DNA of 64,000 nt from Tardibacter sp963781025 (GCA_963781025.1 CAWADU010000003.1:1302001-1366000), one strand, 5' to 3'. Positions 8,329 to 17,730 are shown, counted from the stretch's first letter. Numbers and translations are program-made. The notes: a model not told the origin generated them from the sequence alone.

Positions 8329-11300
8329 ATGAACCTGTCGGCCCCCTTCATCCGCCGGCCGATCGGGACGCTGCTGCTGACCGTCGGCCTTGCGCTTACC
8401 GGCATCGCGGCTTTTTTCGTGCTGCCGGTCGCGCCCCTGCCCCAAATCGATTTTCCTACCGTCAGCGTACGGGCGTCATTGACGGGCGCAAGCCCGTCGA
8501 CCATGGCGTCAAGCGTCGCGGCGCCGCTTGAAAGGCGGCTGGGCACCATTGCGGGCGCCACCGAAATGACGTCGCAATCGGGCATCGGGTCGTCCCGCAT
8601 CACCCTGCAGTTCGACCTGAGCCGCGACGTCGATGGCGCGGCGCGCGACGTGCAGGCCGCGATCAACGCCGCCCGCGCCGATCTGCCCGCCACGCTGCGC
8701 AGCAACCCGACCTATCGCAAGGTCAACCCCGCCGATGCGCCGATCCTGATCATCGCGCTCACCTCTAAAACGCGGTCGCCCGCCGAAATCTATGACGCCG
8801 TGTCCAACATCGTGCAGCAGCGGCTGTTGCAGGTTGAAGGCGTGGGCGATGTCGAACTGGGCGGCGCGGCGCTGCCCGCCGTCAGGATCGACCTCAATCC
8901 TCTGGCCCTTGCCCGCTATGGCATCGCGCTTGAAGACGTACGCAGCGCGCTTTCCTCCACCAGCGCCAACCGGCCGCGCGGGGTAATCGAGGGGAAGGAA
9001 CTCGCCTGGCAGATCTATGGGGACAAGCCCGGCCAGCGCGCCAGCGACTATCGCGGCATAATGATCGCCTGGCGCAACGGATCGGCCGTGCGCCTATCGG
9101 ATGTCGCAAGGGTCTACGACGGCCCGGAAGACGTCCGCACCGTCGGGCTGTTCAACGGCGAGCGGGCGGTAAACGTGATCCTGAGCCGCCAGCCGGGCGC
9201 GAACATCGTCGCCACCGTCGATGCGGTGAAGGCGCAGCTTCCCGGCCTGCAACAGGCGCTTCCGGCCGATATCCAGCTCCACGTCGCGTCCGATCGCACC
9301 ACCACGATCCGCGCATCGCTGCATGAGGTTGAGATCACCCTGGTGATCGCGACGCTGCTGGTGGTAGCCGTGGTCAGCGTTTTCCTGCGTTCGCTGCGCG
9401 CGACGGTGGTGCCCGCGGTGGCGGTGGTCGTCTCGCTGCTCGGCACGCTCGGCTTCATGTACCTCGCCGGATTTTCGCTCAACAACCTGTCGCTCATGGC
9501 CCTCACCATCGCGACCGGGTTTGTCGTCGACGACGCCATCGTCGTGCTTGAAAACATCTCCCGCCATGTCGAGAAAGGGATGCCGCCGCGCCAGGCCGCG
9601 TTGCGTGGCGCGCGCGAAGTCGGCTTCACCGTGTTGTCGATTTCGGTCAGCCTGGTCGCGGTATTCATCCCGCTGCTCTTCATGGGCGGGATAATCGGGC
9701 GCCTGTTCCGCGAATTCGCGGTCACTATGTCGGTCGCGGTGCTGATCAGCCTCGTCATTTCGCTGACGGCGACGCCGATGATCGCCTCCGTGCTGCTGCG
9801 CGGCGCGCCAAAGCCCAATCGCTTCACCGATTTTTCCGAACGCCAGTATAATCGCGCCCACCGCCGATATGCCCGCAGCCTTGACTGGGCGCTGGCCAAT
9901 CGCGGGCTGATCCTTTTCCTGCTGGCGGGCACGGTCGCGCTCAATATCTTCCTGATGGTGGTCGCGCCGAAGGGGTTTTTCCCCGAACAGGACACCGGCG
10001 CGCTGATGGGCGGGCTGCGCGCGGACCGCAGCATTTCCTTCCAGGACATGGAAAAGAAGCTGGGGCAGATCGTCGGCATCATCCGGCATGATCCCGATGT
10101 GGCGACCGTCGTCGCTTTCACCGGCGGCTCGCGGGCGGGCGGCGGCTTTCTGTTCGTGACGTTGAAGCCCAAGGGCGAGCGGGACGCCAGCCGCGCGATC
10201 ATCACCCGGCTCAGGCCAAAGCTGTCCCGCGTGACGGGCGTATCGGCATTTCTCTCGCCGGTGCAGGACATGCGGGTCGGCGGCCGGTCGTCGAACAGCG
10301 CCTATCAATACACGCTGAAGGCCGCTGACGCCGAGACGTTGACGACCGCGGGCGCGAAGTTCGTCGAAATCCTGAAGCGGGATCCGATGCTCACCGACGT
10401 GGACATCGATCAGCAGGAAGGCGGGGCCGAGGTTTATGTGAAGATCGACCGCGATAAGGCCGCGCGGCTCGGCATCAGCGCGCAGGCGGTCGACGCGGCG
10501 CTCTATAACGCCTTTGGCCAGCGTCAGGTCGCGACCATCTATTCGGGCCTCAACCAATACCATGTCGTCATGGGCGTGGGGCCCGAATATGCGGGGTCGC
10601 CGGAAGCGCTGAAGCAGGTCTATGTTCCCGCCTCTGCGGCAGCAGCCGGCACAACCGCGCCACAGCCAGGCGCAACCGCCACCGGCGCAGCGGCGAATAC
10701 GCAGGCCAGCGCGCAGACAAGCACACCGGCCGCCGGATCGGCCCCGGTTTCGACCACGGGCACCGGACGCGATGCATCGACGGGGAGCGCGGTCAGCGTC
10801 GCACCCCGTACGACCGTCCCGCTTTCGGCGATCGCGACGTGGGCGACGGATTCGACCGCCTCCCAGGTCAACCATGAGGACGGGCAGCCGTCCGCCACGG
10901 TGTCTTTCAATACCGCCAATGGCGTTGCGCTGGGTCAGGCCGCCGCCCGCATTGTGGCGCTTCAGCAATCGGCCGGGCTTCGCTCGTCCGTCAGCGGCAG
11001 CTTCGCGGGCACGGCAAAGGTCTTCAAGCAGTCGACCGCCACCATGCCGATGCTGATCCTCGCCGCGCTGGTGGTGATCTACATCGTGCTCGGCATTTTG
11101 TACGAAAGCGCGATCCATCCGCTGACCGTGCTTTCAACGCTGCCGTCAGCCGGAATTGGCGCTGTGCTTGCCCTGTTGCTGACCGGTTCACAGTTGGACC
11201 TGATCGCGCTGATCGGCCTCATCCTGCTGATCGGCATCGTCAAGAAGAATGCCATCATGATCATCGATTTCGCGCTTGATGCGGAACGGTCGCGCGGACT

Positions 11301-11595
11301 TGACCCGGTGGAGGCGATCCGCGAGGCCTCGCTTCTTCGGTTCCGCCCGATCCTGATGACCACGCTTGCCGCCGCACTTGGCGCGTTGCCGCTCGCCATC
11401 GGTTTCGGCGAGGGCGCGGAGCTGCGCCGCCCCCTTGGCATCGCCATCATCGGCGGGCTGATCGCCAGCCAGTTTCTCACTCTGCTCACCACCCCCGTCG
11501 TCTATCTGGCGCTCGACCGTTTCCGCCGCCGCAGCCCCAATGAGCGGCTGTTCGCCCGGCGCGGGGAAAGCCGCCAGGGAATGGAGCCCGCATGA
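8329..11595 (+). CDS. RND multidrug efflux permease (MdtC-like) with an Ala/Thr/Ser-rich insertion
   Basis: Second pump subunit, 1088 residues. TM4 relay aspartates are D401-D402 (FVVDDAIVVLEN), and GIVKKNAIMIIDFA marks the second half. The extra length is explained by a low-complexity stretch at about residues 770-828 (bases 10636-10812), made almost only of Ala, Thr, Ser, Gly, Pro and Gln, inserted between VYVPAS and TVPLSA in the periplasmic porter region; the upstream paralogue joins these two motifs with a few residues. The gene follows the first pump after 34 bases, and the next gene overlaps its stop. Confidence 0.93.
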   Translation: MNLSAPFIRRPIGTLLLTVGLALTGIAAFFVLPVAPLPQIDFPTVSVRASLTGASPSTMASSVAAPLERRLGTIAGATEMTSQSGIGSSRITLQFDLSRDVDGAARDVQAAINAARADLPATLRSNPTYRKVNPADAPILIIALTSKTRSPAEIYDAVSNIVQQRLLQVEGVGDVELGGAALPAVRIDLNPLALARYGIALEDVRSALSSTSANRPRGVIEGKELAWQIYGDKPGQRASDYRGIMIAWRNGSAVRLSDVARVYDGPEDVRTVGLFNGERAVNVILSRQPGANIVATVDAVKAQLPGLQQALPADIQLHVASDRTTTIRASLHEVEITLVIATLLVVAVVSVFLRSLRATVVPAVAVVVSLLGTLGFMYLAGFSLNNLSLMALTIATGFVVDDAIVVLENISRHVEKGMPPRQAALRGAREVGFTVLSISVSLVAVFIPLLFMGGIIGRLFREFAVTMSVAVLISLVISLTATPMIASVLLRGAPKPNRFTDFSERQYNRAHRRYARSLDWALANRGLILFLLAGTVALNIFLMVVAPKGFFPEQDTGALMGGLRADRSISFQDMEKKLGQIVGIIRHDPDVATVVAFTGGSRAGGGFLFVTLKPKGERDASRAIITRLRPKLSRVTGVSAFLSPVQDMRVGGRSSNSAYQYTLKAADAETLTTAGAKFVEILKRDPMLTDVDIDQQEGGAEVYVKIDRDKAARLGISAQAVDAALYNAFGQRQVATIYSGLNQYHVVMGVGPEYAGSPEALKQVYVPASAAAAGTTAPQPGATATGAAANTQASAQTSTPAAGSAPVSTTGTGRDASTGSAVSVAPRTTVPLSAIATWATDSTASQVNHEDGQPSATVSFNTANGVALGQAAARIVALQQSAGLRSSVSGSFAGTAKVFKQSTATMPMLILAALVVIYIVLGILYESAIHPLTVLSTLPSAGIGAVLALLLTGSQLDLIALIGLILLIGIVKKNAIMIIDFALDAERSRGLDPVEAIREASLLRFRPILMTTLAAALGALPLAIGFGEGAELRRPLGIAIIGGLIASQFLTLLTTPVVYLALDRFRRRSPNERLFARRGESRQGMEPA

Positions 11596-13079
11596 CCGCC
11601 ACCCGCCCGCAACCTGTTCAAAAAGCCGTGTCCGCAGCCCTGCTGCCGATGCTGCTGCTATCGGCGTGCAGCCTCGCGCCCCATTACCGGCGCCCCGTGA
11701 CCGCCGCCATTCCGGCCAGCTTCAGGGAAGCGCCCGGCTGGCGTGTCGCGGTCCCGTCGGACGCGGTCGCACGCGGCGAATGGTGGACGTTGTTCAACGA
11801 CCCGGTGCTCGACCAGCTTCAGCGCAAGGTGCTTGTGTCGAACCAGAACCTGGCCGCCGCCAAAGCCGCCTATGATCAGGCGCGGGCGCTGGTGCGCGAA
11901 CAGCGCGCGGCCTTGTTGCCGACGATCGATCTTTCCGCCAATGCAAGCAAGGTCGGCTCCTTCGGCAGCGGCAATCCCACCATCGGCAGCGGCACCGTCA
12001 CCACCGGCGGCAGGGAACGCTATGCGCTGACGATCGGCGCGAGCTGGGAGCCCGATCTCTGGGGCCGGATCGGCAACAGCGTGAAGCAGGCCGGCGCCCA
12101 GGCCGCGGCGAGCAGGGCCGATCTCGCCAATGCGACGCTCTCCGCCCAGGGCGAGCTGGCGCTCAACTATGTGCAGTTGCGCGGCGTCGAAGCGCAAAAG
12201 GCGATCCTCGACGCGACCATCGGCGCATATCAAAGGGCGCTGACCATCACCGGCAACCGCTACAAGGCGGGCGTGGTCGCGCGTTCCGACGTGCTGCAGG
12301 CGGAAACCGCGCTTCGCAACGCGCGGGCGGATGCCGCCGATCTCGACCGGCAACGCGCGCTTTTCGAACACGCCATCGCGGTGCTGGTGGGGGAAAATCC
12401 GTCAAGCTTCGCCCTGCCCGCCGGGAAATGGAGCCGCTCGGTGCCCGAGGTTCCCTCCATCCTGCCCGCCGCGCTGCTTGAACGCAGGCCCGACATCGCC
12501 GCGGCGGAACGCCGTGTGGCCGCCGCCAATGCCGGCATCGGCATCGAACGCGCCGCCTTCTTTCCAACCATCGATCTCAGCGGCGACGCCGGATACAATG
12601 CGCGCAGCCTTGGGGCATTGTTCGACGCGGCGAGCAGCGTCTGGTCGCTGGGGCTGAGCGGCGTTCTGACCCTGTTCGATTTCGGCGCGCGCTCGGCCCG
12701 GGTGGCGCAGGCGCGGGCCGCTTATGAGCAGACCGCCGCCCAATATCGCCAGACGGTGCTGACCGCATTTCAGCAGACCGAAGACCAGCTCGCCGCCGTG
12801 CGCGTTCTCGCCACTGTGTCAGAAGAGCGAACCGGGGCAGCGGTCGCCGCCAACCGGGCGGAAGAAATTGCCCGCAACCAGTATCTTGCCGGCCTGATCG
12901 GCTATTCGGACGTCATAGTTGCGCAGACAGCGGCGCTTTCGGCACGACGTTCAGAGGCGCAGGCCGTGGTCGATCGCCAAAGCGCAACCGTTTCGCTGAT
13001 CCAGGCGATCGGGGGGAACTGGCAAGATGGAACACCAGCTGCGGGCGGAGCTCATCGCGCGGCCGCCTCACCCGAATAA
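11592..13079 (+). CDS. Outer-membrane efflux lipoprotein (OprM/NodT family)
   Basis: TolC-like channel completing the tripartite pump. The 495-residue protein has a lipoprotein signal peptide with lipobox LLSAC (Cys at about residue 29), CSLAPHYRRP typical of the OprM/NodT family, and two outer-membrane efflux repeats rich in heptad-like Ala/Leu/Gln (for example LLERRPDIAAAERRVAAAN). ATG 11592 overlaps the preceding stop (ATGA). Its 3' end overlaps the convergent haem-motif gene by 28 bases. Confidence 0.92.
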   Translation: MTATRPQPVQKAVSAALLPMLLLSACSLAPHYRRPVTAAIPASFREAPGWRVAVPSDAVARGEWWTLFNDPVLDQLQRKVLVSNQNLAAAKAAYDQARALVREQRAALLPTIDLSANASKVGSFGSGNPTIGSGTVTTGGRERYALTIGASWEPDLWGRIGNSVKQAGAQAAASRADLANATLSAQGELALNYVQLRGVEAQKAILDATIGAYQRALTITGNRYKAGVVARSDVLQAETALRNARADAADLDRQRALFEHAIAVLVGENPSSFALPAGKWSRSVPEVPSILPAALLERRPDIAAAERRVAAANAGIGIERAAFFPTIDLSGDAGYNARSLGALFDAASSVWSLGLSGVLTLFDFGARSARVAQARAAYEQTAAQYRQTVLTAFQQTEDQLAAVRVLATVSEERTGAAVAANRAEEIARNQYLAGLIGYSDVIVAQTAALSARRSEAQAVVDRQSATVSLIQAIGGNWQDGTPAAGGAHRAAASPE

Positions 13080-14026
13080 AGCGCTGAGCGGAGCACCTCG
13101 TGGTTGAACAGCGATCGTCCTTCGTCCCGGCTTAGCATCAAAACCCAGCGATGCGTGCCGGAACGCCATGCGGCAATCCGTTCCGGCACATCAGGCGCAT
13201 TGCGGTCCATCGCCTGTTCGATCGACAGAAGCTCAAGGTCCGCATTCCGAAGGATCTGCCGGTCCCGCTCAAGACCGGGCCGTGCAAACCGCTCGTCGAT
13301 CAGGCCCAGCGCCGATCGACCGCCGGACAGAAGCAAACGCGCCGCGCGACGGTCCCCGGCCGCATAGGCCGAACCGGCCGCCGCGACCGCGCGCATGACG
13401 TCATCGATATAGGCCGACAGGCGGACAGGCTCCCGCCCCTGCAACGCGCAGTCGCCCCGGCCGATTGCACGAACATAGCTGGCAAGGCCGCGCAGGATCA
13501 GCGGGGAAGGCTCGGGCCCGTCGAATTCCTCCACGATCAGGCCGTGGATGAATTGCTCCAGCGCGGGGTCGGCGGGGTCGCGGGAAATCTTCGCGGGCAA
13601 GGCCAGGTCCGGAATTGGGCGGGGGTCGAACACGCCATTGCCGCGATGCGAACTCATCAGCGAAGCCGTCACATCCGCCGTGCCCGGGCCATCCGACAGA
13701 CCCGGAAAGAGGAACGCATCGTTGCGCCGGCCATTGCTGTGGCAACTCTCGCATCGCAAGCCCGACCGTGCCGCCTGTCCGCCAAGCAGGAGCGGTGCCC
13801 GAAACGCGGCCCTGCCGATTTCGAAGTCCTGTCGTGCATCCGCTCCGGCGGGAACGGCGGCGCATTCCATCGGGCGGGTAAGAAGTGCACGCGCCCTGTC
13901 CGCGGGCGCGAGCCAGTGCGCCGCGCGGATCGGGAAATCGGCGGGAAGCGGCGTCAAGCCGGTTGCCGCCGCGAGCAACGCCGTCGCGGCGATCAGGATT
14001 GCGAGCCGTGCCCGGTCTCGATCCAA
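13052..14026 (-). CDS. Secreted cytochrome c-like protein with one CxxCH motif
   Basis: A 324-residue exported protein: N-terminal hydrophobic signal (LAILIAATALLAAATG), then a single haem-attachment motif CESCHS near residue 105 in a context (SGLRCESCHSNGRRNDAFLF, PGLSDGPGT, RGNGVFDPRPIPDL) that recalls the larger di-haem cytochrome c peroxidase/MauG-like proteins. Only one CxxCH is present, so a two-haem peroxidase is unlikely. The start is a TTG at 14026, overlapping the end of the TPR gene by 34 bases, which implies co-transcription. Exact function unknown. Confidence 0.72.
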   Translation of the reverse strand: MDRDRARLAILIAATALLAAATGLTPLPADFPIRAAHWLAPADRARALLTRPMECAAVPAGADARQDFEIGRAAFRAPLLLGGQAARSGLRCESCHSNGRRNDAFLFPGLSDGPGTADVTASLMSSHRGNGVFDPRPIPDLALPAKISRDPADPALEQFIHGLIVEEFDGPEPSPLILRGLASYVRAIGRGDCALQGREPVRLSAYIDDVMRAVAAAGSAYAAGDRRAARLLLSGGRSALGLIDERFARPGLERDRQILRNADLELLSIEQAMDRNAPDVPERIAAWRSGTHRWVLMLSRDEGRSLFNHEVLRSALYSGEAAAR

Positions 14027-14932
14027 CGCCTTAGTTCCTCAGCCTCATAGCACCCGAAGGCGCATATGCGGTCCAGCGCGGCGAGCTTCTCCCGCGCGCC
14101 GTCAAGATTGCCCCGCTCCACCATCAGTTCGCCATAATATTCCGTCGCGCCGCGATGCTGTGGGGCGATGCGAAGCGCCTCCTGGTAATAGGATTCCGCG
14201 ACATCGAGCCGGCGGAGCTTGCGGTTCGCGAACCCCAGATAGGTCAAAATGTCCGGATGCGGGCCGAAACTATGCTCGGCCCTGTGCAGCGAGGCGATGG
14301 CGGCTTCGTACCGATGCTGGTTGATGAGGCCGACCGCCTCCAGATAGGCTTGGTCGCCCGCTACGCCGCTGACGAAGATCAGGCCGGGCGCTAATTCGTT
14401 GCGGGCCTGCGGCTGGCCGCCAAGCGCATTGCTGATCGCCGAAATCGCATCCTGCAGGTCAGCCGCCTGCGGACAGGTGTTGTTGCACTGGGTTGCCCGC
14501 GCCTTCAGCGCATCCAGCTCGGCTTGCGCCTTGTCCTGCTTTCCGGTGGCGGCAAGAGCGACGCCAAATTGCTTGTGGGCGGGAATAAGGTTGTCGTCAT
14601 ATTTGATCGCCCTTTCGAAAAATCGCAGCGCGCCCTTGTTGTCGTTCAATCCTGCGCGCGCGACTTCCCGCCAGATAATTGCTGTTCGCGTCCTTTGGCG
14701 TCACTGACAAGACACGGTCGAAGTTGCGTTTCGCATCGGCAAAACGGCTTTCGCCCAGCGCGGCCACGCCCGCCCGATATTCCGCAACCGGATCGTAACC
14801 CGGTGCGCTTTGGCTCGGCGCGCCGCCCATGCCTCCTCCGCCGCCCCCCGAAGCCCGGACCGGCCCCGCCAGGGGAATCGCTGCAGCCATGGTTGCCCAA
14901 AAAATTAGCCGGAGTGTTTCAGGCCTTCGCAT
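13993..14932 (-). pseudogene. Secreted TPR protein gene, split by one frameshift
   Basis: Two overlapping frames make one protein. The first part starts at ATG 14932 behind GGAGG and codes a signal peptide, a Gly-rich linker (GGGGGGMGG) and a TPR-like segment (AEYRAGVAALGESRFADAKRNFDRVL) up to NSNYLAG near 14672. The second frame continues as LNDNKGALRFFERAIKYDD with further TPR helices and a C-terminal repeat (YLGFANRKLRRLDVAESYYQ). Removing one base near 14670 joins them into 312 residues. TPR proteins are protein-interaction scaffolds; this one is exported and probably co-transcribed with the downstream CxxCH protein. Confidence 0.75.
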
Positions 14933-15107
14933 CGGAACCTCCGTTGCGCACCCTCGGGTCGCAGGGTTCGGAAATGGCAGTTCGAGGTCCGCCGAAGAGC
15001 GCACGCACAAGTTGGCGGCCTTCGCTGCCATGATATCGCCGAAACCAGGGCGCGTACAGCGGGGTAATGATGACAACTCATGGCAACGGGCCCGGTCGTG
15101 CGGTCCA

Positions 15108-15134
15108 CGCCCGCCGGATCTTGTCCGGCGGGCG
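15108..15134. terminator. Perfect 11-bp inverted repeat
   Basis: CGCCCGCCGGA at 15108-15118 pairs perfectly with TCCGGCGGGCG at 15124-15134 around a 5-base loop. It lies 46 bases past the stop of the last gene of the TetR-led operon on the minus strand, a good position for its terminator, although no T tract follows on either strand. Confidence 0.5.
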
Positions 15135-15180
15135 TCTATCTATCGTTCGACCGACAGTGCGAACCCGGGCGTGGCGTCAG

Positions 15181-15663
15181 TCATCGATTTTCTCCATTGT
15201 ACGCCGTTTCAAGCGCCGCCACGTCCAGTTTCGACATTTTCATCATCGTCGCCATCATCCGCTGGACCTGGTCGGCGCTGCCTTCCTTCTGCATTCGGAT
15301 CAGCGCGTGCGGCACGACCTGCCACGACACGCCGAACCGGTCTTTCAGCCAGCCGCAGGGGCCGTGCGAGCCCCCATCGGCCGTCAGCGTCTCCCAATAA
15401 TCGTCGACCTCGGCCTGATCGGCGCAATCCACCGAAAGCGAGATCGCCTCCGAAAAGGTGAAATGAGGACCGCCGTTCAGCGCCTGAAATCGCTGATCGC
15501 CGAGGCTGAATTCCACCAGCAGCGCGGTTCCCGCCGGGAAGGGTTGCCCCTCCCCATAGTGCGAGACCAGGTCGATGGATGAATTGGGAAACACCGACGT
15601 ATAGAAACGCGCCGCCTCCTCTGCCTGGCCGTTGAACCATAGGCATGGAGCGATCTTCGACAT
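15181..15663 (-). CDS. VOC family protein (PhnB-like)
   Basis: A 160-residue protein of the vicinal oxygen chelate superfamily, PhnB/3-demethylubiquinone methyltransferase-like branch, recognised by CLWFNGQAEEAARFYTSVFP at the N-terminus, FQALNGGPHFTFSEAISL in the middle and DRFGVSWQVVPHAL near the end. The substrate is not known. It is the last gene of a tightly packed minus-strand operon: only 2 bases separate it from the DUF1428 gene upstream. Confidence 0.88.
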   Translation of the reverse strand: MSKIAPCLWFNGQAEEAARFYTSVFPNSSIDLVSHYGEGQPFPAGTALLVEFSLGDQRFQALNGGPHFTFSEAISLSVDCADQAEVDDYWETLTADGGSHGPCGWLKDRFGVSWQVVPHALIRMQKEGSADQVQRMMATMMKMSKLDVAALETAYNGENR

Positions 15664-15665
15664 GC

Positions 15666-16031
15666 TCAGCCTCCTTTCGCCGTGTCGAGCAGGGTTTCGA
15701 AACCGCCGAAGATCATGCGCTGGCCGTCGAATGGCATGTCCTTGGGGTCGAACTTCATGCGCGGGTCGTCCATGACCTTGGCCATCCCCGCATCGCGCGT
15801 TTCCTTCGACGGCCAGATGATCCAGGAAAAGACGACGTTTTCGCCCTCTTCAGCCTTCACCGCCATGCGAAAATCGGTCGTCTTGCCGGCGGGGATGTCA
15901 TCGCCCCAGCATTCGACCATCTGCAACGCGCCGTGGTCGCGGAATACCGGTGCGGCCTTGGCCGCCATTGCGCGGTACGCATCCTTGTTGTTGGTGGGCA
16001 CGGGAACCAAAAATCCATCGACATATGTCAT
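15666..16031 (-). CDS. DUF1428 family protein
   Basis: A 121-residue protein beginning MTYVDGFLVPVPTNNKDAY and containing FSWIIWPSKETRDAG and DPKDMPFDGQRMIFGGF, which together identify DUF1428, a dimeric ferredoxin-like (alpha/beta barrel) family of unknown function. It often sits, as here, among VOC/PhnB-like genes under a TetR regulator. A good AGGAG-type site lies before the ATG. Confidence 0.88.
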   Translation of the reverse strand: MTYVDGFLVPVPTNNKDAYRAMAAKAAPVFRDHGALQMVECWGDDIPAGKTTDFRMAVKAEEGENVVFSWIIWPSKETRDAGMAKVMDDPRMKFDPKDMPFDGQRMIFGGFETLLDTAKGG

Positions 16032-16047
16032 GGGTTTTCTCCTAAAT

Positions 16048-16527
16048 TCACTCTACGTTTCGGCAGGCATTTTGTGCCGCCGCTTTCAGCTCATCCATCG
16101 ACATAGGCGGCCGCTGGGGCGTGGAAATCGCCCAACGGTGACCGAACGGGTCCTCGACCACGCCATAGCGGGCGCCCCAGAACGCGTCGGACATGGGCAT
16201 CACGCCGGTCGCCCCTGCCCTGACCGCCTGGTCGAACACGGCATCGGCATCCTTGACGAGCATATGGATCGTCACCGGGGTGCCGTTGAGGGTTTTCGGC
16301 GAAGCGGTGCCCTGCTCGCGGTTTTCCTCGGCGAGCATCACCGACGAACCGTTTACGCTGATGCAGCCATGCATCAGCTTGCCGTCCGGCCCGGGCAGCC
16401 GGACCAGCTCGATCGCGTCGAACGCCTTCTTGTAGAACTCCATGGCATCCATCGCACCGGCGCATACCAGATGGGGGGACACGAATTGCGTCCCTTCGGG
16501 CAAGGTAATGTCGGGTCGTTCAGTCAT
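16048..16527 (-). CDS. VOC family protein (glyoxalase/bleomycin-resistance-like)
   Basis: A 159-residue VOC protein: FVSPHLVCAGAMDAMEFYKKAF begins the first beta-alpha-beta unit, and YGVVEDPFGHRWAISTP closes the second. Two start codons are in frame, 16533 and 16527. AAGGAG lies only two bases before the first but eight before the second, so 16527 is chosen. The gene overlaps the end of the TetR gene by eight bases, so translation is probably coupled. Substrate unknown. Confidence 0.87.
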   Translation of the reverse strand: MTERPDITLPEGTQFVSPHLVCAGAMDAMEFYKKAFDAIELVRLPGPDGKLMHGCISVNGSSVMLAEENREQGTASPKTLNGTPVTIHMLVKDADAVFDQAVRAGATGVMPMSDAFWGARYGVVEDPFGHRWAISTPQRPPMSMDELKAAAQNACRNVE

Positions 16528-17161
16528 GGCCATGTCTCCTTTGGCTTGGGGGGTTGAACAATAGTTCCAGATAACGCCGCAGATGCGCGATGCTGTCGAT
16601 GGCGATCGAGGGGTCGTCCTTCGCCTTGGAAAGGATGAACGCACCCTGCAGGACGACCTGGGTATGGAGCGCCAGGCCCGCGGCGGTGACGCCATTTGCG
16701 ACGCCATATTTCGTGATCGCCTCGGCCAAATCGACCTCGATCTTCGCGGCATGGTTCGCGATGCAGGCAAAACATGCCGCCCGGATCATGGGATTGGTCA
16801 GGAACGTCTCTTGAACCATCGTCCCGACCAGGCAGGTAAACTTCGCCATCGTGCCGTTGATCAGCGCCTTGCGGAAATCCAGATAGCCGAACACCCGGTC
16901 GAGCGGGTCGGCATGCGCGTGATAAGGCGCCTGCGCGAACAGTCCGCCCGTCATTTCGGACCAGTAATCGGCAGCCGCGACGGCCAGCTCTTCCTTGCTT
17001 TTGAAATGATGAAAAAACGCGCCCTTGGTGACGCCCGCGCCTGCGCAAAGCTCGTCGACCGACGTGGCATGATAGCCTTTTTCCCGGATCACTTGCAGCG
17101 CCGCGTCGAGCAGACGTTGCCGGGCATTGACCTTGCCGGAGGAAGGGCGAGTCGTCGACAT
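16520..17161 (-). CDS. TetR family transcriptional regulator
   Basis: A 213-residue one-component repressor. Residues 10-57 form the DNA-binding domain (ARQRLLDAALQVIREKGYHATSVDELCAGAGVTKGAFFHHFKSKEEL style, with the helix-turn-helix at about 31-50); the rest is the ligand-binding and dimerisation domain. It leads the operon with the two VOC genes and DUF1428. A palindrome 15 bases upstream of its start probably is its own operator, so the operon should be self-regulated and induced by an unknown ligand. Confidence 0.92.
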   Translation of the reverse strand: MSTTRPSSGKVNARQRLLDAALQVIREKGYHATSVDELCAGAGVTKGAFFHHFKSKEELAVAAADYWSEMTGGLFAQAPYHAHADPLDRVFGYLDFRKALINGTMAKFTCLVGTMVQETFLTNPMIRAACFACIANHAAKIEVDLAEAITKYGVANGVTAAGLALHTQVVLQGAFILSKAKDDPSIAIDSIAHLRRYLELLFNPPSQRRHGHD

Positions 17162-17176
17162 GGGTGATTACATACC

Positions 17177-17188
17177 AACCAGTCGGTT
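17177..17188. promoter_or_regulatory. Putative TetR operator
   Basis: AACC-AGTC-GGTT is a perfect two-fold palindrome about the centre of the spacer, located 15 bases before the tetR start codon. The AACC-N4-GGTT form is common among TetR-family operators. Direct binding is inferred. Confidence 0.5.
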
Positions 17189-17262
17189 TGTTGTAAACCC
17201 GGTTATCCTCTTCATGCGGATCGGATGGTCACGCACCGCTCCGGGCGGGCCGGCCGGTTCCG

Positions 17263-17730
17263 TCAGGCGATGATCAAATGACGGGTCCGGTAACGACGCA
17301 GCCGCCATCCGACGCCGCCAAAACCCAGCACCAGCAGCACCCAGACATGGGGTTCGGGAATGATGCCGAACGGCTCGGACACATCCGTCAGATAATCGGA
17401 ATTGAATTCGCTTCCATCGGTAACGACCGGCGCCTCGGTAAAATAAAATCCATGCGAGAAATGATCATCCGTCCGTTCGGAACCTTCCGGTCGGCTGAAA
17501 GCGGCGGGGGCTTTGCGATCGAAGAAGGCGGCGCCATCTGCGGACCAGCGGCCGTCGCCGAAGCGGGAGGGGCCTGGCTGGTTCTTGTCCAAAAGCAGGG
17601 TTTCTTCACGTTGCAAGGCGTCTATATTTGGGAGGATGTTCGTTTTCGCGGACGCATGCGACATCGAAAAGAGGAAGCAACCCGCCAGTATAATCGCACT
17701 GATATCGGCCACGACCCGGCAGTCTGACAT
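17263..17730 (-). CDS. Exported protein with PEPxxW-type CTERM tail
   Basis: About 155 residues from ATG 17730 (a second ATG at 17742 is in frame). It has an N-terminal hydrophobic signal (ISAIILAGCFLFSMSHASA) and a C-terminal sorting tail: IPEPHVW, a membrane helix (VLLVLGFGGVGWRL), then RRYR. The usual PEPxxWA reads PEPHVWV here, so the alanine is missing. Such proteins are thought to be handled by an exosortase-type system and placed at the surface or in the matrix. No enzymatic domain is visible between the two ends. Confidence 0.78.
   Translation of the reverse strand: MSDCRVVADISAIILAGCFLFSMSHASAKTNILPNIDALQREETLLLDKNQPGPSRFGDGRWSADGAAFFDRKAPAAFSRPEGSERTDDHFSHGFYFTEAPVVTDGSEFNSDYLTDVSEPFGIIPEPHVWVLLVLGFGGVGWRLRRYRTRHLIIA

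Noticed and set aside
9094..11118. A 674-codon minus-strand frame opposite the second RND pump gene
   Set aside because: Same reason: codon-bias shadow of a real gene with no domain of its own.
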